This document shows positions 1-9,829 of a stretch of DNA of 64,000 nt, in pieces; position 1 is the stretch's first letter; each line of letters starts with the position of its first letter. The notes beneath the pieces are model-generated. The model saw only the letters and a program-made list of their open reading frames with translations, was not told where the DNA came from and did not search any database. The DNA is from Diploptera punctata (taxonomy: Eukaryota > Arthropoda > Insecta > Blattodea > Blaberidae), in assembly GCA_030220185.1 (NCBI GenBank), contig JASPKZ010003432.1:930001-994000 (forward strand), in the 5' to 3' direction. The position numbers and the translations under genes are program-made.

Positions 1-190
1 GAAATTACATAATAAAATTTCTTCTCCAAAGGGAATCCAACCAGTGAATGTACCGAAAGTTCTGTGCAAAGTTATGATACCTTAAGCAAAGACGGGAAAC
101 AGAGAATTTTGTATGTGATTATTTAAATTTTAACAAATTGCAACCACCGAATACAACAGCTCTAATACATATTCAATAAATAAATAAATT

Positions 191-558
191 CGGCCGCATA
201 GATCCATTGATTACGTTCCTTGCCTCCAGTCCCGAAGATCGCGTGTTCAATCCGGCCAGGGATCGATGGATTTTTAGGATAGAAATATCCTAGGGACAAC
301 TCCTCTGGAAGGGACTTCAAGTCATGGGTTCTGAGTCTAAAAATGTTGGGTTCGTAAAAGTAACTCAAGCCTAAATTAGTGCCTCTCAGCAAAATTTAAC
401 CGGCCTTCTCCATCCAAGGAACCAATTGCCTATTAGATGTCTCATTGAGGCAATGTCCTAACCATGTCAACCACTGACATCTATAGAGAAATAAGCGTAA
501 CTAAATCAGCTTGGTGAAGAAACTCCCACTAGATCACCCATGTCACCACGATGCACGT
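191..558 (+). repeat. SINE-A copy (tRNA-derived)
   Basis: The head is tRNA-like, with a B-box-like GTGTTCAATCC followed by the family body (GATGGATTTTTAGGAT, then a stretch ending in GACATCTATAGAGAAATAAG). The same order recurs at least eight times in the window on both strands. It has many point changes and no clear target-site duplication, so it is an old copy. Confidence 0.8.
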
Positions 559-583
559 GTGGGTTAGGCCTATATCATACAAC

Positions 584-633
584 CACAACAACAACAACAA
601 CAATAATAATAATAATAACAACAATAATAATAA
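584..633. repeat. CAA/TAA trinucleotide microsatellite
   Basis: Mixed CAA and TAA repeats lie next to the 3' end of a SINE-C copy on the minus strand and probably grew from its A-rich tail. Confidence 0.85.
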
Positions 634-635
634 GT

Positions 636-819
636 AAAGTAAAGGTAAAGCGATTCCACTACAGGCCATAGGAGGCCCTTTGGGTAGTAGGAGGTTAAGG
701 CTCCTACATTTTCTAGACAATCGGCACTTGATGTCAGCCGGGTTGTCAGCCGGGCTGTCAACCCTGCGTGTCGGCCGTCTTTGCCCCAAGAACAAGCGTC
801 TGGTACTGAGTTCCGTTAG
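636..819 (-). repeat. SINE-C 3' part
   Basis: This carries the 3' two thirds of SINE-C (reverse complement of GTGGAATCGCTTTACC, CTCCTACTACC, CTGACATCAAGTGCCGATTGT). The block 'cagccgggttgtcagccggg' contains a short tandem duplication not seen in other copies. The tRNA-like head is missing. Confidence 0.75.
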
Positions 820-889
820 AATAATAGGCCTAATAATAACAGTATAAAACTGGCATAAGGTCTTATCTTCTACTCAATCACTTTTATTA

Positions 890-1215
890 AGATTGTTTAA
901 AAAAATTGATCAAATACAAAGGACAGGTGAATGGAGAAGTCTACTCAATGAGCTTCGATATCCTTATGGGAAACCAAATGTAATAAGAACTGGAATTTCT
1001 AGTAGACTGCGATGGACAGGACATGTGGCGCGAATGAGTAATGAGAGGGGCACGGAATCTTACAATAGTCAAGAATTAGATGGGAGAATAACATTAACAT
1101 GGCTTGAGAGAGGTGAATTATACAGAGAATGATTTTTTTTCTGGTTAGGGATGTTTATAGAGCTTGTGTAAGTGCGGCCATGAAACTCCGGGTTCAATAG
1201 TGTCAGTTAATCGAC
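890..1215 (+). pseudogene. LINE-A 3' end, decayed C-terminal coding tail
   Basis: The frame reads RTGEWRSLLNELRYPYGKPN, then RLRWTGHVARMSNERG. This is the conserved tail of the LINE-A protein downstream of reverse transcriptase. The frame then breaks, but the terminal SAAMKLRVQ-like residues and the short 3' UTR (GGTTCAATAGTGTCAGT) are still visible. The copy is 5'-truncated, which is normal for LINE retrotransposition. Confidence 0.8.
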
Positions 1216-2010
1216 TTTTTTCTCCCCCACCCCATGGAGCCCACCTGAATATTTATATATTTTAAAATCAAATTTCAATTTAAAATACTTTTCACTCAAC
1301 ATCCAAACAGGCATGTATGGATCAACACAGTTTTTTCAGCAATCTTGAATCTTCACGCTTGGTATCTTTATTTTGCCTACAACCAATTTTATATGATTAA
1401 TTTACGACACTATACAAACACATGAAATTACAAGTTAAATAATATTCCCTACATAAATACACGATTTTAAATGTTTTTTTTTATTTTTTCAATTGAAAAT
1501 TACTTGAACCTTGGAGCCATTTTGCAAACATTATTATTCAGATAACAGATGGATAACGTAATATTATCACGTGATGAAGCAAATAATAGATGGAATGTTA
1601 ATGTTTGCTCGTCCATATTTCTTATTGGATGAAGATTCCACTTGTATATCATGCAATATGTACTATGTACCAAGGACCAATACGTATTATTATTTGCCAC
1701 GTTACATACAAATCAAAACAACTTAATTACAAACTCGTTTCATAAAATATATGTTCTTAAATAAAAGACATCTGATCACAATTTGTCGACTCTTTCACGC
1801 CCAAAACTGAAATTCGATAGAACGACCTGACTTATTAACATTCGTTAAATAAAATAAGCAATACTAAATAAATTATATTCTGTTCACAGTAGAACATGTG
1901 CATTTTTTTTTGGGGATTTTCGAGTGCATCAAATTATTCAGCTTCTTTAAAGATACTTAATTAGTACTTACGGAATTAAAACTATTGCATCACAACTTAT
2001 AACACCTAAA
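1216..2010. other. AT-rich stretch with no assignable feature
   Basis: I see only short open frames, T-runs and no repeat shared with the rest of the window. Confidence 0.5.
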
Positions 2011-2602
2011 TACAGAGTTCCCACAAATGCTCTTTCGGGTTTAGAACATGTGTAACTTGCGTTTAAATAAACTTACAAACATAAAACTACTGAGAAACTA
2101 AAAAAATGTTGTTTATAGTATCATAGTTGGCAACAATGACGAATAATTACATACAACATTGCGTATTGTCAGATTGGAGCTCAACACCAGACTACTGAAC
2201 CGATGGATTGGCCGTGTTGGTTAGTGACGATGAAGAACTTATTCCCTGGCCTCCGCATTCACCAGACCTCACACCCCTCTTGACTTCTTTTTGTGGGGTT
2301 ATGTCAAAGATCTTGTGTACAAGCCACCTCTTCCACAGACCGTCCTTGATCTAAGAGCGCGTATCACAGCAGCCATCGAAAGAGTTGACCATGATATGCT
2401 ACAACCTTCCTGGGCGGAAATGGACTACAGGCTTGATATGTATCATGTTACCAACGGAGCTCACACTGAACATCTGTAAGGTACTGTAACCAAAACTTTT
2501 CGAGTTTCTCTTTCTATTTGTCCTAGTCTCATGTTTGTACGTTTATTTAAACGCATGTTACACGTGTTCGAAACCTGAAACAGCATTTGTGGGAACCCTT
2601 TA
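2011..2602 (+). mobile_element. Tc1/mariner-type transposon remnant (TIR, TA-flanked)
   Basis: Terminal inverted repeats of about 85-110 bp share TTCCCACAAATGCT at both ends, and TA flanks each end. At under 600 bp the element is far shorter than an autonomous copy. Inside it is only the C-terminal end of a DDE transposase, so it is an internally deleted derivative. TA target sites and the transposase tail support the IS630-Tc1-mariner superfamily. Confidence 0.8.
2205..2479 (+). pseudogene. C-terminal fragment of Tc1/mariner-type DDE transposase
   Basis: The reading runs RWIGRVG, then PWPPHSPDL, then after a frameshift TPLDFFLWGYVKDLVYKPPL. It continues through LRARITAAIERVDHDMLQ to a natural stop after TNGAHTEHL. 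The HSPDLTPLDFFLWG block is the conserved motif around the last part of the DDE domain in insect Tc1/mariner-like proteins. The N-terminal helix-turn-helix and the first catalytic residues are absent. The frameshift between SPDL and TPLD shows it is not functional. Confidence 0.85.
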
Positions 2603-2706
2603 CATTTTAATATTTAGACAGAGTGACGAGTAAAGGTAGAATGTGAATTTATTTTTGTTCCTTTACACAAGTGAAAGGAGTAATCAGTTTTAAATTTATT
2701 TATTTA

Positions 2707-3549
2707 TACAGGATGAACGGTAATTACACCGACAAACTTTAGGGACTGATTCCTGACTGGAAATGAAGGAAAAAGTTCCTACAAGCGTGTGTTCGGAAAT
2801 GGACGATGTGCTTGCAACAACAAATCGTCCTGGCACACTGTACATAGCATAATCGCATCCACGTCACAACAGATATTCAAAGTGGCCTCCATGGGATGCA
2901 ATGCACGCGTTCACACGTCGATTTATGGGTTGCTTCACTCTTTTGCATGTTCCGGCCTCTCTCCGAATAGCGTCACAGGTGAAGTGGACACGTTGTTGAA
3001 GGGTATGCACATCAGGAACTAGTTCAGCATACACAACGCTTTTCAGATGCCTCCAGAGGTAAAAATCCAGTGGGTTTAAGTCCGGTGACCTAGTAGACCA
3101 TGCAACAGGACCTCGCGTCCTACCCAACGTCTGGGGAAGATTTTTTGAGGTGTCGGCAAACTGTAATGCGGAAGTGGAGTGGCGCTCCATCAGGCAGAAA
3201 CACACCACCTGTCTTAATGCCAAAGGTACATTCTCAAGTAAAACAGGAAGAGTATATTGCAGGAAGTTCAGGTACGTTCCTCCGTTGAGGCGTCGTGGAA
3301 GAATAACTGGGCCAAGTACCGCCAAGAATCCGTGCCCAAACATTGATGCTGAACCGCTGTTTCAATCACACAATGTCCAACACAGAAAAACACACTCCAA
3401 GTGGTCCGAGAGAATTATGTCATTTGTCAGTGTCATGTAATCGTGGCAGCGATGCATTTATGGACACTTATTCATAGGACATTTTTCCACCATTTCCAGT
3501 CAGGAATCAGTCCCTGCAGTTTGACGGTGTAATTAAAATGCAACCTGTA
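2707..3549 (-). mobile_element. Tc1/mariner-type transposon remnant, second family
   Basis: The ends are CAGG...CCTG with TA on both flanks. Inverted arms of about 75 bp share GTAATTACACCG and AGGGACTGATTCCTGACTGG. At roughly 840 bp it is too short to be complete. The TIR sequence differs from the neighbour at 2.0-2.6 kb, so two related families inserted side by side. Confidence 0.85.
2864..3343 (-). pseudogene. Tc1/mariner-type transposase, C-terminal two thirds, frameshifted
   Basis: The frame reads VLGPVILPRRLNGGTYLNFL, then LPVLLENVPLALRQVV, then RGPVAWSTRSPDLNPLDFYL, and ends NACIASHGGHFEYLL. These are the ordered motifs of insect DDE transposases. Between VVCF and GRTRGPVAW the peptide is unrelated because the true frame shifts: the adjacent frame reads LPDGAPLHFRITVCRHLKK, which holds the second catalytic Asp in its DGAP context. 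The N-terminal helix-turn-helix is missing. Non-functional. Confidence 0.88.
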
Positions 3550-3562
3550 TATTATGGATTCT

Positions 3563-3911
3563 GTCCACGCTGTGGTCTAGAAATAGCATCGCTGCCTCGT
3601 ACGCAGCAGGCCCGAGTTCAATTCCAAGACGGAACAGGTTGTCTGAATGATTATTTTCCTCATCTGCAAGACAAATGTCAGGAAACTTTAGGGCCCAAAC
3701 AGTTCCGGAACATCATCTGGCCAATATAATCATAATTATAATATATTTACCATGTTTAGTATGGATGTGTATATGGATGGTATGTTTCTTCTTGATGTTT
3801 TGTTTTCTCCAAAAAAGGACCTGACATTGAGCTCATCCTTCACTGGGCGTGACTCTCAATGTTCTTGTGTGATCAGAAAAGTATGTGTGTGATCTAAAGT
3901 TTAAAAACCCT
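3563..3911 (+). repeat. SINE-D copy, long-tail subtype
   Basis: The tRNA-like head (CGCTGTGGTCTAG, then GCCCGAGTTCAATTCC) is followed by the SINE-D body AGACAAATGTCAGGAAACTT. The tail around TTTAGTATGGATGTGT and ATTGAGCTCATCC is shared with the copies at 5.1 and 17.6 kb and distinguishes this subtype. It begins within about 15 bp of the preceding transposon. Confidence 0.8.
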
Positions 3912-3952
3912 ATAACGACAGGTACGTGTCACTGTAAGGCCCGTGTGGCAGA

Positions 3953-4084
3953 GCAATGTGAAGTAAGTAAGCCATATTAGTGGAGCTACTTTTATTTAAT
4001 AAAACTACGAAGATATTCCACTCTCACAAGAAAGGAAGCGAACACAGACAGTCAAATAGTGTTAATAGAAACCATTCCACTACA
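3953..4084 (-). repeat. Partial LTR of BEL/Pao element, copy 1
   Basis: About 130 bp, including ACTTTTATTTAATAAAACTAC and CTCACAAGAAAGGAAGC, is repeated in direct orientation 660 bp downstream. It lies just beyond the 3' end of the integrase remnant, where a 3' LTR would be. The true LTR ends are not visible, so the LTR identity is inferred. Confidence 0.5.
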
Positions 4085-4600
4085 TCCTCCCCGCTCTGGT
4101 ATATCTCCAATTACATGTCCAGTTGGATGGATCTTGCCACTTCTTTCCTTCCAGGTGTGACGAGAATTACAGTTCTCTTTCACACGCCCTTTCCTCCACA
4201 TGTGGCATGGAAGAGGTCTTCTAGAAGTAGGACGAAGTCGCCTACTCGAATTCTACCTGACTTTTCTGTGGGCGCCGTAATTGATGGAAACTTCTTAGGA
4301 GCATCAGGTATTCCTTTCTCCATCGTTTCCAGAAATCGTCAATTGATTTCTGACGGGGTCTGAATTAATTTGTCAAATCTGTTTTGTTTGACTCCGGTCC
4401 AGTTGGCAAAGTATTCAATCTTTCTCCCACCAGGAAGTGGGCTGGTGTCTTCGTCCGTCTGAGTGATTGGTCTGAAGTTCAACGCGGCTTCAATGCTAGC
4501 TAGTGCGGTTTGCAATCCGTCATCGTCCATAGTAGTCAGTCCCAGCACCTTCCTCAGATAGCGTTTGACGGAACCAACCATTCTCTCCCACCATCCTAGG
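4085..4600 (-). pseudogene. BEL/Pao retrotransposon integrase C-terminal remnant
   Basis: On the minus strand the frame gives MVGSVKRYLRKVLGLTTMDD, then GLQTALASIEAALNFRPITQ. This is the conserved end of the Pao/BEL integrase core (usually WWERMVGS.K..L....G, then E..LNSRP.T). After a deletion and a stop, the C-terminal part continues: NWTGVKQNRFDKL, and in the same general direction RIRVGDFVLLLEDLFHATCG, a known BEL integrase tail motif. Gag, protease, RT and RNase H are absent. Decayed. Confidence 0.8.
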
Positions 4601-4611
4601 GAGTGCTACAA

Positions 4612-4745
4612 GGTAATATGAAGTAAGTACTCCATATTGATGGTGGAATTACTTTTATTTAATAAAACTACAAATATACTTTACTCTCACAAGAAAGGAA
4701 GCAAACAGACTGTCAAAGAGTATTATGGGAAGATATTCCTCTACA
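4612..4745 (-). repeat. Partial LTR of BEL/Pao element, copy 2
   Basis: This is a direct repeat of the block at 4.0 kb with a few substitutions and small indels. The pair brackets the integrase remnant. Confidence 0.5.
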
Positions 4746-5055
4746 GCCCGGGTGGCGTGTGTACCTAGGCCTATAAGGTGAGAGGTTAAACTGACTTAAT
4801 GGAATGGAATATTATGGATTTTACAAATAACATGATCGTTATTCCTCTGGAATAGTAACAATTTGTGTTTAAGGACATTAAAAAAAAACAATACAAAATA
4901 TGTCTATTTGATATTGTTATATTTTCTTGAAACTAATTAAGTAAGCAATGATCAAGCCAGGTCACATATTGTGTTATTCCTTAATCCGTTTATTTATGGA
5001 ATAGAAACAACATTAATATTATTACTACTAGTAATAATAGTAATAGTATATTTGC
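4746..5055. other. AT-rich stretch, nothing recognised
   Basis: Short TA-rich runs and ACTACTAGTAATAATAG-type simple sequence only. Confidence 0.5.
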
Positions 5056-5375
5056 TTACCGCTGTGGTCTCACGATAACGTCGCTGCATATACAGTGAAC
5101 CAGGGATCGAGACAAATTTTCTTGATATAGATGCTTTTCGGGGTTTTTCTCTCATAAGACAAATATCAGGAAACTTTAAGGACCAAACAATCTCCGAATC
5201 TAGCCATCATAATCGTCCATACTGTTTAGTATGAACGTTTGAATGTGTGTCTTGTCTTAATCTACTTAAAAGTCTCGGAAATATTCTGGTATTGAACTGG
5301 TTTCTCATCCGGGGAGGCCCTCCATGCCCTTTTGTGGTAAAAACGTAAGTTCGTAATCCAGAGTTCCAAATCCTC
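5056..5375 (+). repeat. SINE-D copy, long-tail subtype, decayed
   Basis: ACCGCTGTGGTCTC head, degraded B box (CCAGGGATCGAG), body AGACAAATATCAGGAAACTT, then the TTTAGTATGAACG and GGGGAGGCCCT tail blocks. Order and spacing match the copies at 3.6 and 17.6 kb. Confidence 0.75.
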
Positions 5376-5502
5376 TCCGCAGGTAGTGCCTTTGTAAGGT
5401 CCGGTTGACGTGAGGCACGAAATGTACCTCTAGAGAGAGAGGTTAAAGTAAGAGATAAATAATAATTTAATTCATCATCAACATAAGGATTAGACCCTAC
5501 CA

Positions 5503-5848
5503 TCTGTTCCGATCTCATTTTAGAATTTGATCTGTCCATCTTTCACTGGAACTTCCTAAATTTGTTCTTCCTAGTAGTTTGTAATGAATCTGTCACGGGA
5601 TTTTGTTGTTATCCATTTTATTGATGTGGTCCATCCATTAATCTATGTATTGTGCAATCCTATCTACTAGCTTGAATATATTTAATTCTGTCCGTATACC
5701 TTCATTTAGTTTCCGATTAGCTATTGTCTAGCCAACCACACCTCTCAAGAATCACATTTCTGATGCGTTTATTCTTCGTTCCTAGATTTTGGTTAAGACC
5801 CAGTGTTTTGATCCGTGTAGTAGTATTGGAACCGACTTTGCTTTTTAA
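5503..5848 (-). repeat. LINE-D 3' region, decayed
   Basis: The minus strand contains the LINE-D tail pattern (reverse complement of TTCCGATCTCATTTTAGAATT, then a block corresponding to the ELNIFKLVDRI-like residues, then a 'cagaattaaat' segment). No long open frame remains. It was identified by alignment to the 18.3 and 18.7 kb copies. Confidence 0.6.
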
Positions 5849-6097
5849 ACTTTAAAAATGTTTCATTTCTAGTTAATTCTTTAATTAATTAATTAATTAC
5901 AATATGCGTTGCTTAACAAAGTTGGAAAACAAAATTATAAACTTTTTTAAAATGGCAATTTCTACATTATGGCTCCGAAACCATTTTCCTATCTCGTTTA
6001 ACTTGTTAGTCTTGGTATCTTTTAATTTCTGTAGCATCTTCCAAAGCCTCGCGCCGTGACCAACTGGTTTTAGACCTGTACTGATTTACGAGTCTTC

Positions 6098-6215
6098 CCT
6101 ACCCTGAATGATCACCCAATGTCCACCTACATAATAACACACATGAATGTGAAGCCAGCAGCAAACGGTGGTCCAAGGGCCTTCTAGGCCTATAGAACCG
6201 TGGATTCAGCATCTT
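6098..6215 (+). repeat. SINE-B 3' fragment
   Basis: Matches the last 115 bp of SINE-B: CTACCCTG...GATGATC, ACACATGAATGTGAAGCCAG, then GGCCTTCTAGGCCTATAG. The 5' two thirds are missing. Confidence 0.7.
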
Positions 6216-6324
6216 TCAACAGAATTTTCCTTGGTGTTCCTCACATTTTTCCTCAAAATTTTGTTTTCAGAAATGTACACCACCATCCTTGCTAGGCACG
6301 AGATTGAAAATTGTACTATTAAAA

Positions 6325-6400
6325 AATTCCTACCAATCCAGGTATCAAACTCAGACTCGCAAGATTGCTGGTTGTCATACCATTTGATGTAGCACCGGAA
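6325..6400 (-). repeat. Possible tRNA-like SINE head
   Basis: Minus strand reads GGTATGACAACCAGCAATCT, then a B-box-like GAGTTTGATACC and soon after TTTTTTA. Only one copy is visible, so this rests on Pol III-like motifs alone. Confidence 0.3.
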
Positions 6401-6794
6401 ACTTGTTTTTCTATATATTGTAATGGTGCAAAGATTTTGATGTCTGTTACCAACCAAAATCACATTAATGACATTGTATAGCGAATCTCGTGTTAGAGTT
6501 GGTAAATGTTTTCATGAAGGGATGTATTTGTGAAGATGATCCCCCGCAGTCACAAGGGTCCTGCTAGCTGACTCCGAACGAACCATAAATAATAAAGAGC
6601 AAACATAACAGTCCGTCCAGCACACCCCAGCGGGACACCCGGAGACAATATTAAACTTTCATTTTATTTTTGTCAACCACCCACATCTATTTGCCTCTTA
6701 CATCAAACACGCGTTGTATTTAATTATTCATTAATACTAAACTTATCAGGCTACCATTTAAAATTGTCAATTTCACCAGCGTTACTCTCTAATA
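6400..6794. other. No assignable feature
   Basis: Unique-looking sequence with short open frames only; nothing repeated elsewhere in the window. Confidence 0.5.
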
Positions 6795-6799
6795 ATACT

Positions 6800-7232
6800 T
6801 ACTTACTCATTGGTACTATCGAACCCGTATGTTCATGGCCGCGTTGACATAAGCTCTTCATACATCCCTATCCTGAGCTAATACTTTCTAATCATTCCCT
6901 CAAATCATAATGCTATTCTCCCAACTCATTCTTGGTCTACCAACTGGGCGTTTTCCCTTTGGTTCTCCTACAAGGAGCTTCCATGTACGTCTTTTATTCC
7001 CCATTCGTGCCACATGTCCTGCCCATCGCAGTCTACGAGACTTAACTGTTCTTATTATATCTGTCTTCCTATAAAGATCAAGTAGTTCATTGTTATGTAG
7101 TCTTCTCCATTCACATGTCTTCATCTCTCTTTGGTCCAAAAATTTTCTTACGGAATTTATTCTCAAATTCTCGTAATCTCCTTTCCTCCCTTAAAATAAG
7201 AGTCCATGTTTCACATCCATATAATATAACTG
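6800..7232 (-). pseudogene. LINE-A 3' end, C-terminal coding tail (part 1)
   Basis: The minus strand encodes FENKFRKKIFGPKRDEDM, KTCEWRRLHNNELLDLYRKT, RRLRWAGHVARMGNKRRTWK and GKRPVGRPRMSWENS. These are the DNA-binding-like and linker C-terminal segments of LINE-A downstream of reverse transcriptase. The 3' UTR and the tetranucleotide tail (AAGTAAGTA sense) are present. A SINE-D interrupts its upstream end with a perfect 10-bp duplication, and LINE-A sequence resumes for about 40 bp on the far side. Confidence 0.88.
7223..7232. repeat. Target-site duplication, left (SINE-D in LINE-A)
   Basis: AATATAACTG, repeated exactly at 7577-7586 on the other side of the SINE-D. Confidence 0.85.
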
Positions 7233-7576
7233 TCCACCGCTGTGGTCTCGAGGTTGCCTTGTTACGCAGAGGGCCCGGGTTCGATCCCCGGTCGGGGCAG
7301 TTTTTCTGGGTGAGGTTTTTATCGGGGTTTTTCCTCACCTGTAAGACAAATGTCAGGAAAACTTTAAGGCCCAAACGGTCCCCGAAATCATATGGCCATC
7401 ATCCTTATCATTATCATCCTTACCATTATCATTATCATCATCATCCTTCACCGGTGTGGAAAGCAACGGGAAGCTACCACACCTACACAATTCCCTAGTA
7501 AAGCTGCAATCATAGCATGAAAATGCTATGATTGCAGTGAAGGACCTGCCATCGGGCAGAATTACTATGGATGGAC
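7233..7576 (+). repeat. SINE-D full-length copy, hairpin subtype
   Basis: CCGCTGTGGTCTCGAGG head, strong B box GGGTTCGATCCC, body AGACAAATGTCAGGAAAACT, an ATC-rich linker, then a tail with a perfect 15-bp stem-loop (CTGCAATCATAGCAT, loop GAAA) and ACCTGCCATCGGGCAG. Both ends are defined by the flanking target-site duplication. Little-diverged, so comparatively young. Confidence 0.92.
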
Positions 7577-7620
7577 AATATAACTGGTAGAATAATATAC
7601 TTTTATTACTAAGAAGATCC
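7577..7620 (-). repeat. LINE-A, part 2 beyond the SINE insertion
   Basis: AATATAACTGGTAGAATAAT continues the LINE-A alignment exactly where the first part stops (compare 54450-54470 and 59088-59112), proving insertion into a pre-existing LINE. Confidence 0.75.
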
Positions 7621-7715
7621 AATTTATTAATATATTCCTAGGTGAAATTTATCTTAAAAAATCCGTTGCAGTTGAGTGTTATAGATTTAAATCGCCAATA
7701 TGTGTCGTGCATATT

Positions 7716-8060
7716 GTCGGGGCGTTGCCGAATTGTCTAGTGCATCATACCTTGGCGTCACGAGCTAAGAGACTTACGATGATTCGTGTCCCTATGGGAA
7801 ATGAAAATTTCTCATGGAATTTCGAGCAGTATAAAATCGGTTCCCACCTGGTATCATGAAGAATTTGGTAGCTAAAATAAATGCCAGCTCTATATTGAAA
7901 AGACCAGCTATATTGTTTATAGAACTCAATATGCTATCCATATATCACCACTGTACTGACTGGATGATCTTTCACTTCTGTAAATGGTGCAAGTGGATGC
8001 GAGGTCAGCAAGCTGATGGTAGACCGAATGACTTATTTTGGCCAGTTGCGCTAAGGAGAT
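7716..8060 (+). repeat. SINE-B copy, strongly diverged
   Basis: Recognisable blocks in order: GCCGAATTGTCTAGTGCATC head, B-box remnant GATTCGTGTCCC, TTTCTCATGGAATTTCGAGC, AAGAATTTGGTAGCTA, GACTGGATGATC. One of the oldest SINE-B copies here. Confidence 0.75.
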
Positions 8061-8587
8061 AGTGTGAACTGTATTTTTAAAAAATGGGATACGAAAATGA
8101 TATGCTATATAAAAAATCAAAGAGGGAGAAAACGAGAGAGAGAGATAAATAAAAATACTTTAAATTTGAAATTATGTCAATTTTTCGTTGCACCCTATAG
8201 GCAATATGTCAGTAGTCTTGTGTGTTCAAACCCGCCCATCGTTTTAGTGAGAAATGTTTTTATCGCAGACCAAACAATAGAGAACGCAGTGTTTGGAATA
8301 TTATTCTGATGCCCAGGAGGTCGCTTATACATTTATTTTTCACTCATACTAATTTGAGATGACAAATCGTTTCATGCTGTGTTGTGTTCCAATAGAGATA
8401 CGCAACTCACCCCCTCAAATTTACAACGGAAGTCTCCCCTCCCATCCCGAACCGATATCCATATTATACATTGTGTTATCAATTCGGCCCAATCAAGAAA
8501 TAACTATGAACAGAATCTCATTCGATCATGTCAAATGACGTTATACAAAATAACAACTAAACTAACTCAATGCCATTATCAAAGCAG
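8061..8587. other. No assignable feature
   Basis: A GA-rich patch near 8125-8145 and unique-looking sequence; a B-box-like string near 8223 has no supporting family. Confidence 0.45.
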
Positions 8588-8740
8588 GAGGTTCATGGCC
8601 GAGCGGACATTCCTCTCCTGATTTAATGTTTTCCAATAAGTTTTCAAATTAATTTCTCTCAAAAAATGGTTGTTACTCTCTCACTTCTTTCTTGGCCTAG
8701 GTACTGGTCTCCCTCTAGTTTACTAACAATATATTTCCAT
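8588..8740 (-). repeat. LINE-A 3' tail, part 1 (interrupted copy)
   Basis: Contains the reverse complement of the LINE-A 3' end (GTTCATGGCCGAGCGGACAT, CTCACTTCTTTCTTGGCCTA). It stops where a SINE-D begins; the same LINE resumes at about 9085. Confidence 0.7.
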
Positions 8741-9083
8741 CATGCAGCGGGCCCGGGTTCGATCCCCGGTCGGAATAAGTTTCCTGAGTGGGGTTTCTTC
8801 GGGGTTATTCTTCATTTGTAAGACAAATGTCAAGAAACTTTTTTAAAGCTTAATCGGTCCTTGAACATCACAAAGCCATCATAATCATCATCATTCATAT
8901 TCGCCTTAGATTAAGTTTAGAAATAAGGACTCTCCTAGAGCACCCATCATATCATCGGGGCAGCTGTAGTCCCGCTTTCCAGGCGTCCCAACCTCAGAAG
9001 TAGATTACAATTAGGTCACTGCCAGAAGAGAAGATCAGAAATGACGAAATGAAAATGAGGCATTGGATAAAAAAATATTTCTA
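8741..9083 (+). repeat. SINE-D copy, spacer-tail subtype, inserted in LINE-A
   Basis: Begins near the B box (GGGTTCGATCCCCGGTC) and so is 5'-truncated. It continues with AGACAAATGTCAAGAAACTT, an ATCATC linker, CTTAGATTAAGTTTAG and the tail TCGGGGCAGCTGTAGTC, which matches the subtype at 15.1 and 27.1 kb. Flanking 'atatatttccat' and 'aatatttctat' look like a degraded target-site duplication. Confidence 0.75.
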
Positions 9084-9084
9084 T

Positions 9085-9400
9085 CCCCATGTTTTATTCC
9101 CCATACGTGCCATTGTCCACGTGTCTTGCTCTGCCTAGTTTATGAGACTATTATTCTTATTATATTTGCTATCTCATAAAGATCGTACAGTTAGTAGGCT
9201 ATATGTAGTTTTCTACATTGACGTGTTCGTTCTCTCTTTCGTTCAAGCACTCTCCTAAAAGCTTTATTCTCAAATACTCCTAATATGTCCCATCTCTTAA
9301 AGTAAGAGACATTGTTTCGCAGCCAAAAATAACATAACTGAGAGAATTACCGTTTTATATATTTTAAGTTAATTTTATTAGAGAGTCTCTGCAAATCATA
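9085..9400 (-). repeat. LINE-A 3' tail, part 2
   Basis: Continues the LINE-A alignment (TTTTATTCCCCATACGTGCC, GCTTTATTCTCAAATACTCC, GCAGCCAAAAATAACATAAC). No open frame survives. Confidence 0.75.
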
Positions 9401-9403
9401 TTA

Positions 9404-9818
9404 ACTAACTTTAACTCACTGGCACTATCGAACCCTTAGGTTTATGGCCGCGCAGACATAAGCTCTCCATACATCCCTATCCTGAGCAAATATTTTCCAA
9501 TCATTCCCTGTATAATCCACTTCCTCAAATCATGGTTGTTATTCTCCCACCTCATTCTTTGCCTGCCTACTGGCGACTTCTCTCTAGTTTTGCTACAAGA
9601 AGTTTCCCTGACCCTCGTTCATTCCTCATTCGTGCCACATGTTCTGCCCATCACAGTCTAAGAGACTTAACTCTCCTTATAATATCATGTAGCTCACTGT
9701 TGTATAGTCTTTTCCATTCTCTTGTCTATTTATCTCTCATTGGTCCAAATATTTTCCTAAGAACTTTATTCTCAAATAGTCGTAATATCCTTTCCTCCCT
9801 TAAAGTAAGAGTCCATGT
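9404..9818 (-). pseudogene. LINE-A 3' tail, second adjacent copy
   Basis: A separate LINE-A 3' end begins within a few bases of the preceding copy: ACTCACTGGCACTATCGAAC, GTTTATGGCCGCGCAGACAT, through TTAAAGTAAGAGTCCATGTT. Two LINE-A tails in the same orientation abut, and a SINE-B follows directly. Confidence 0.82.
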
Positions 9819-9829
9819 TAACATGTATT

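Noticed and set aside
8220..8240. B-box-like GTGTTCAAACCCG
   Set aside because: No A box and no family member elsewhere; a 12-bp match is not enough.
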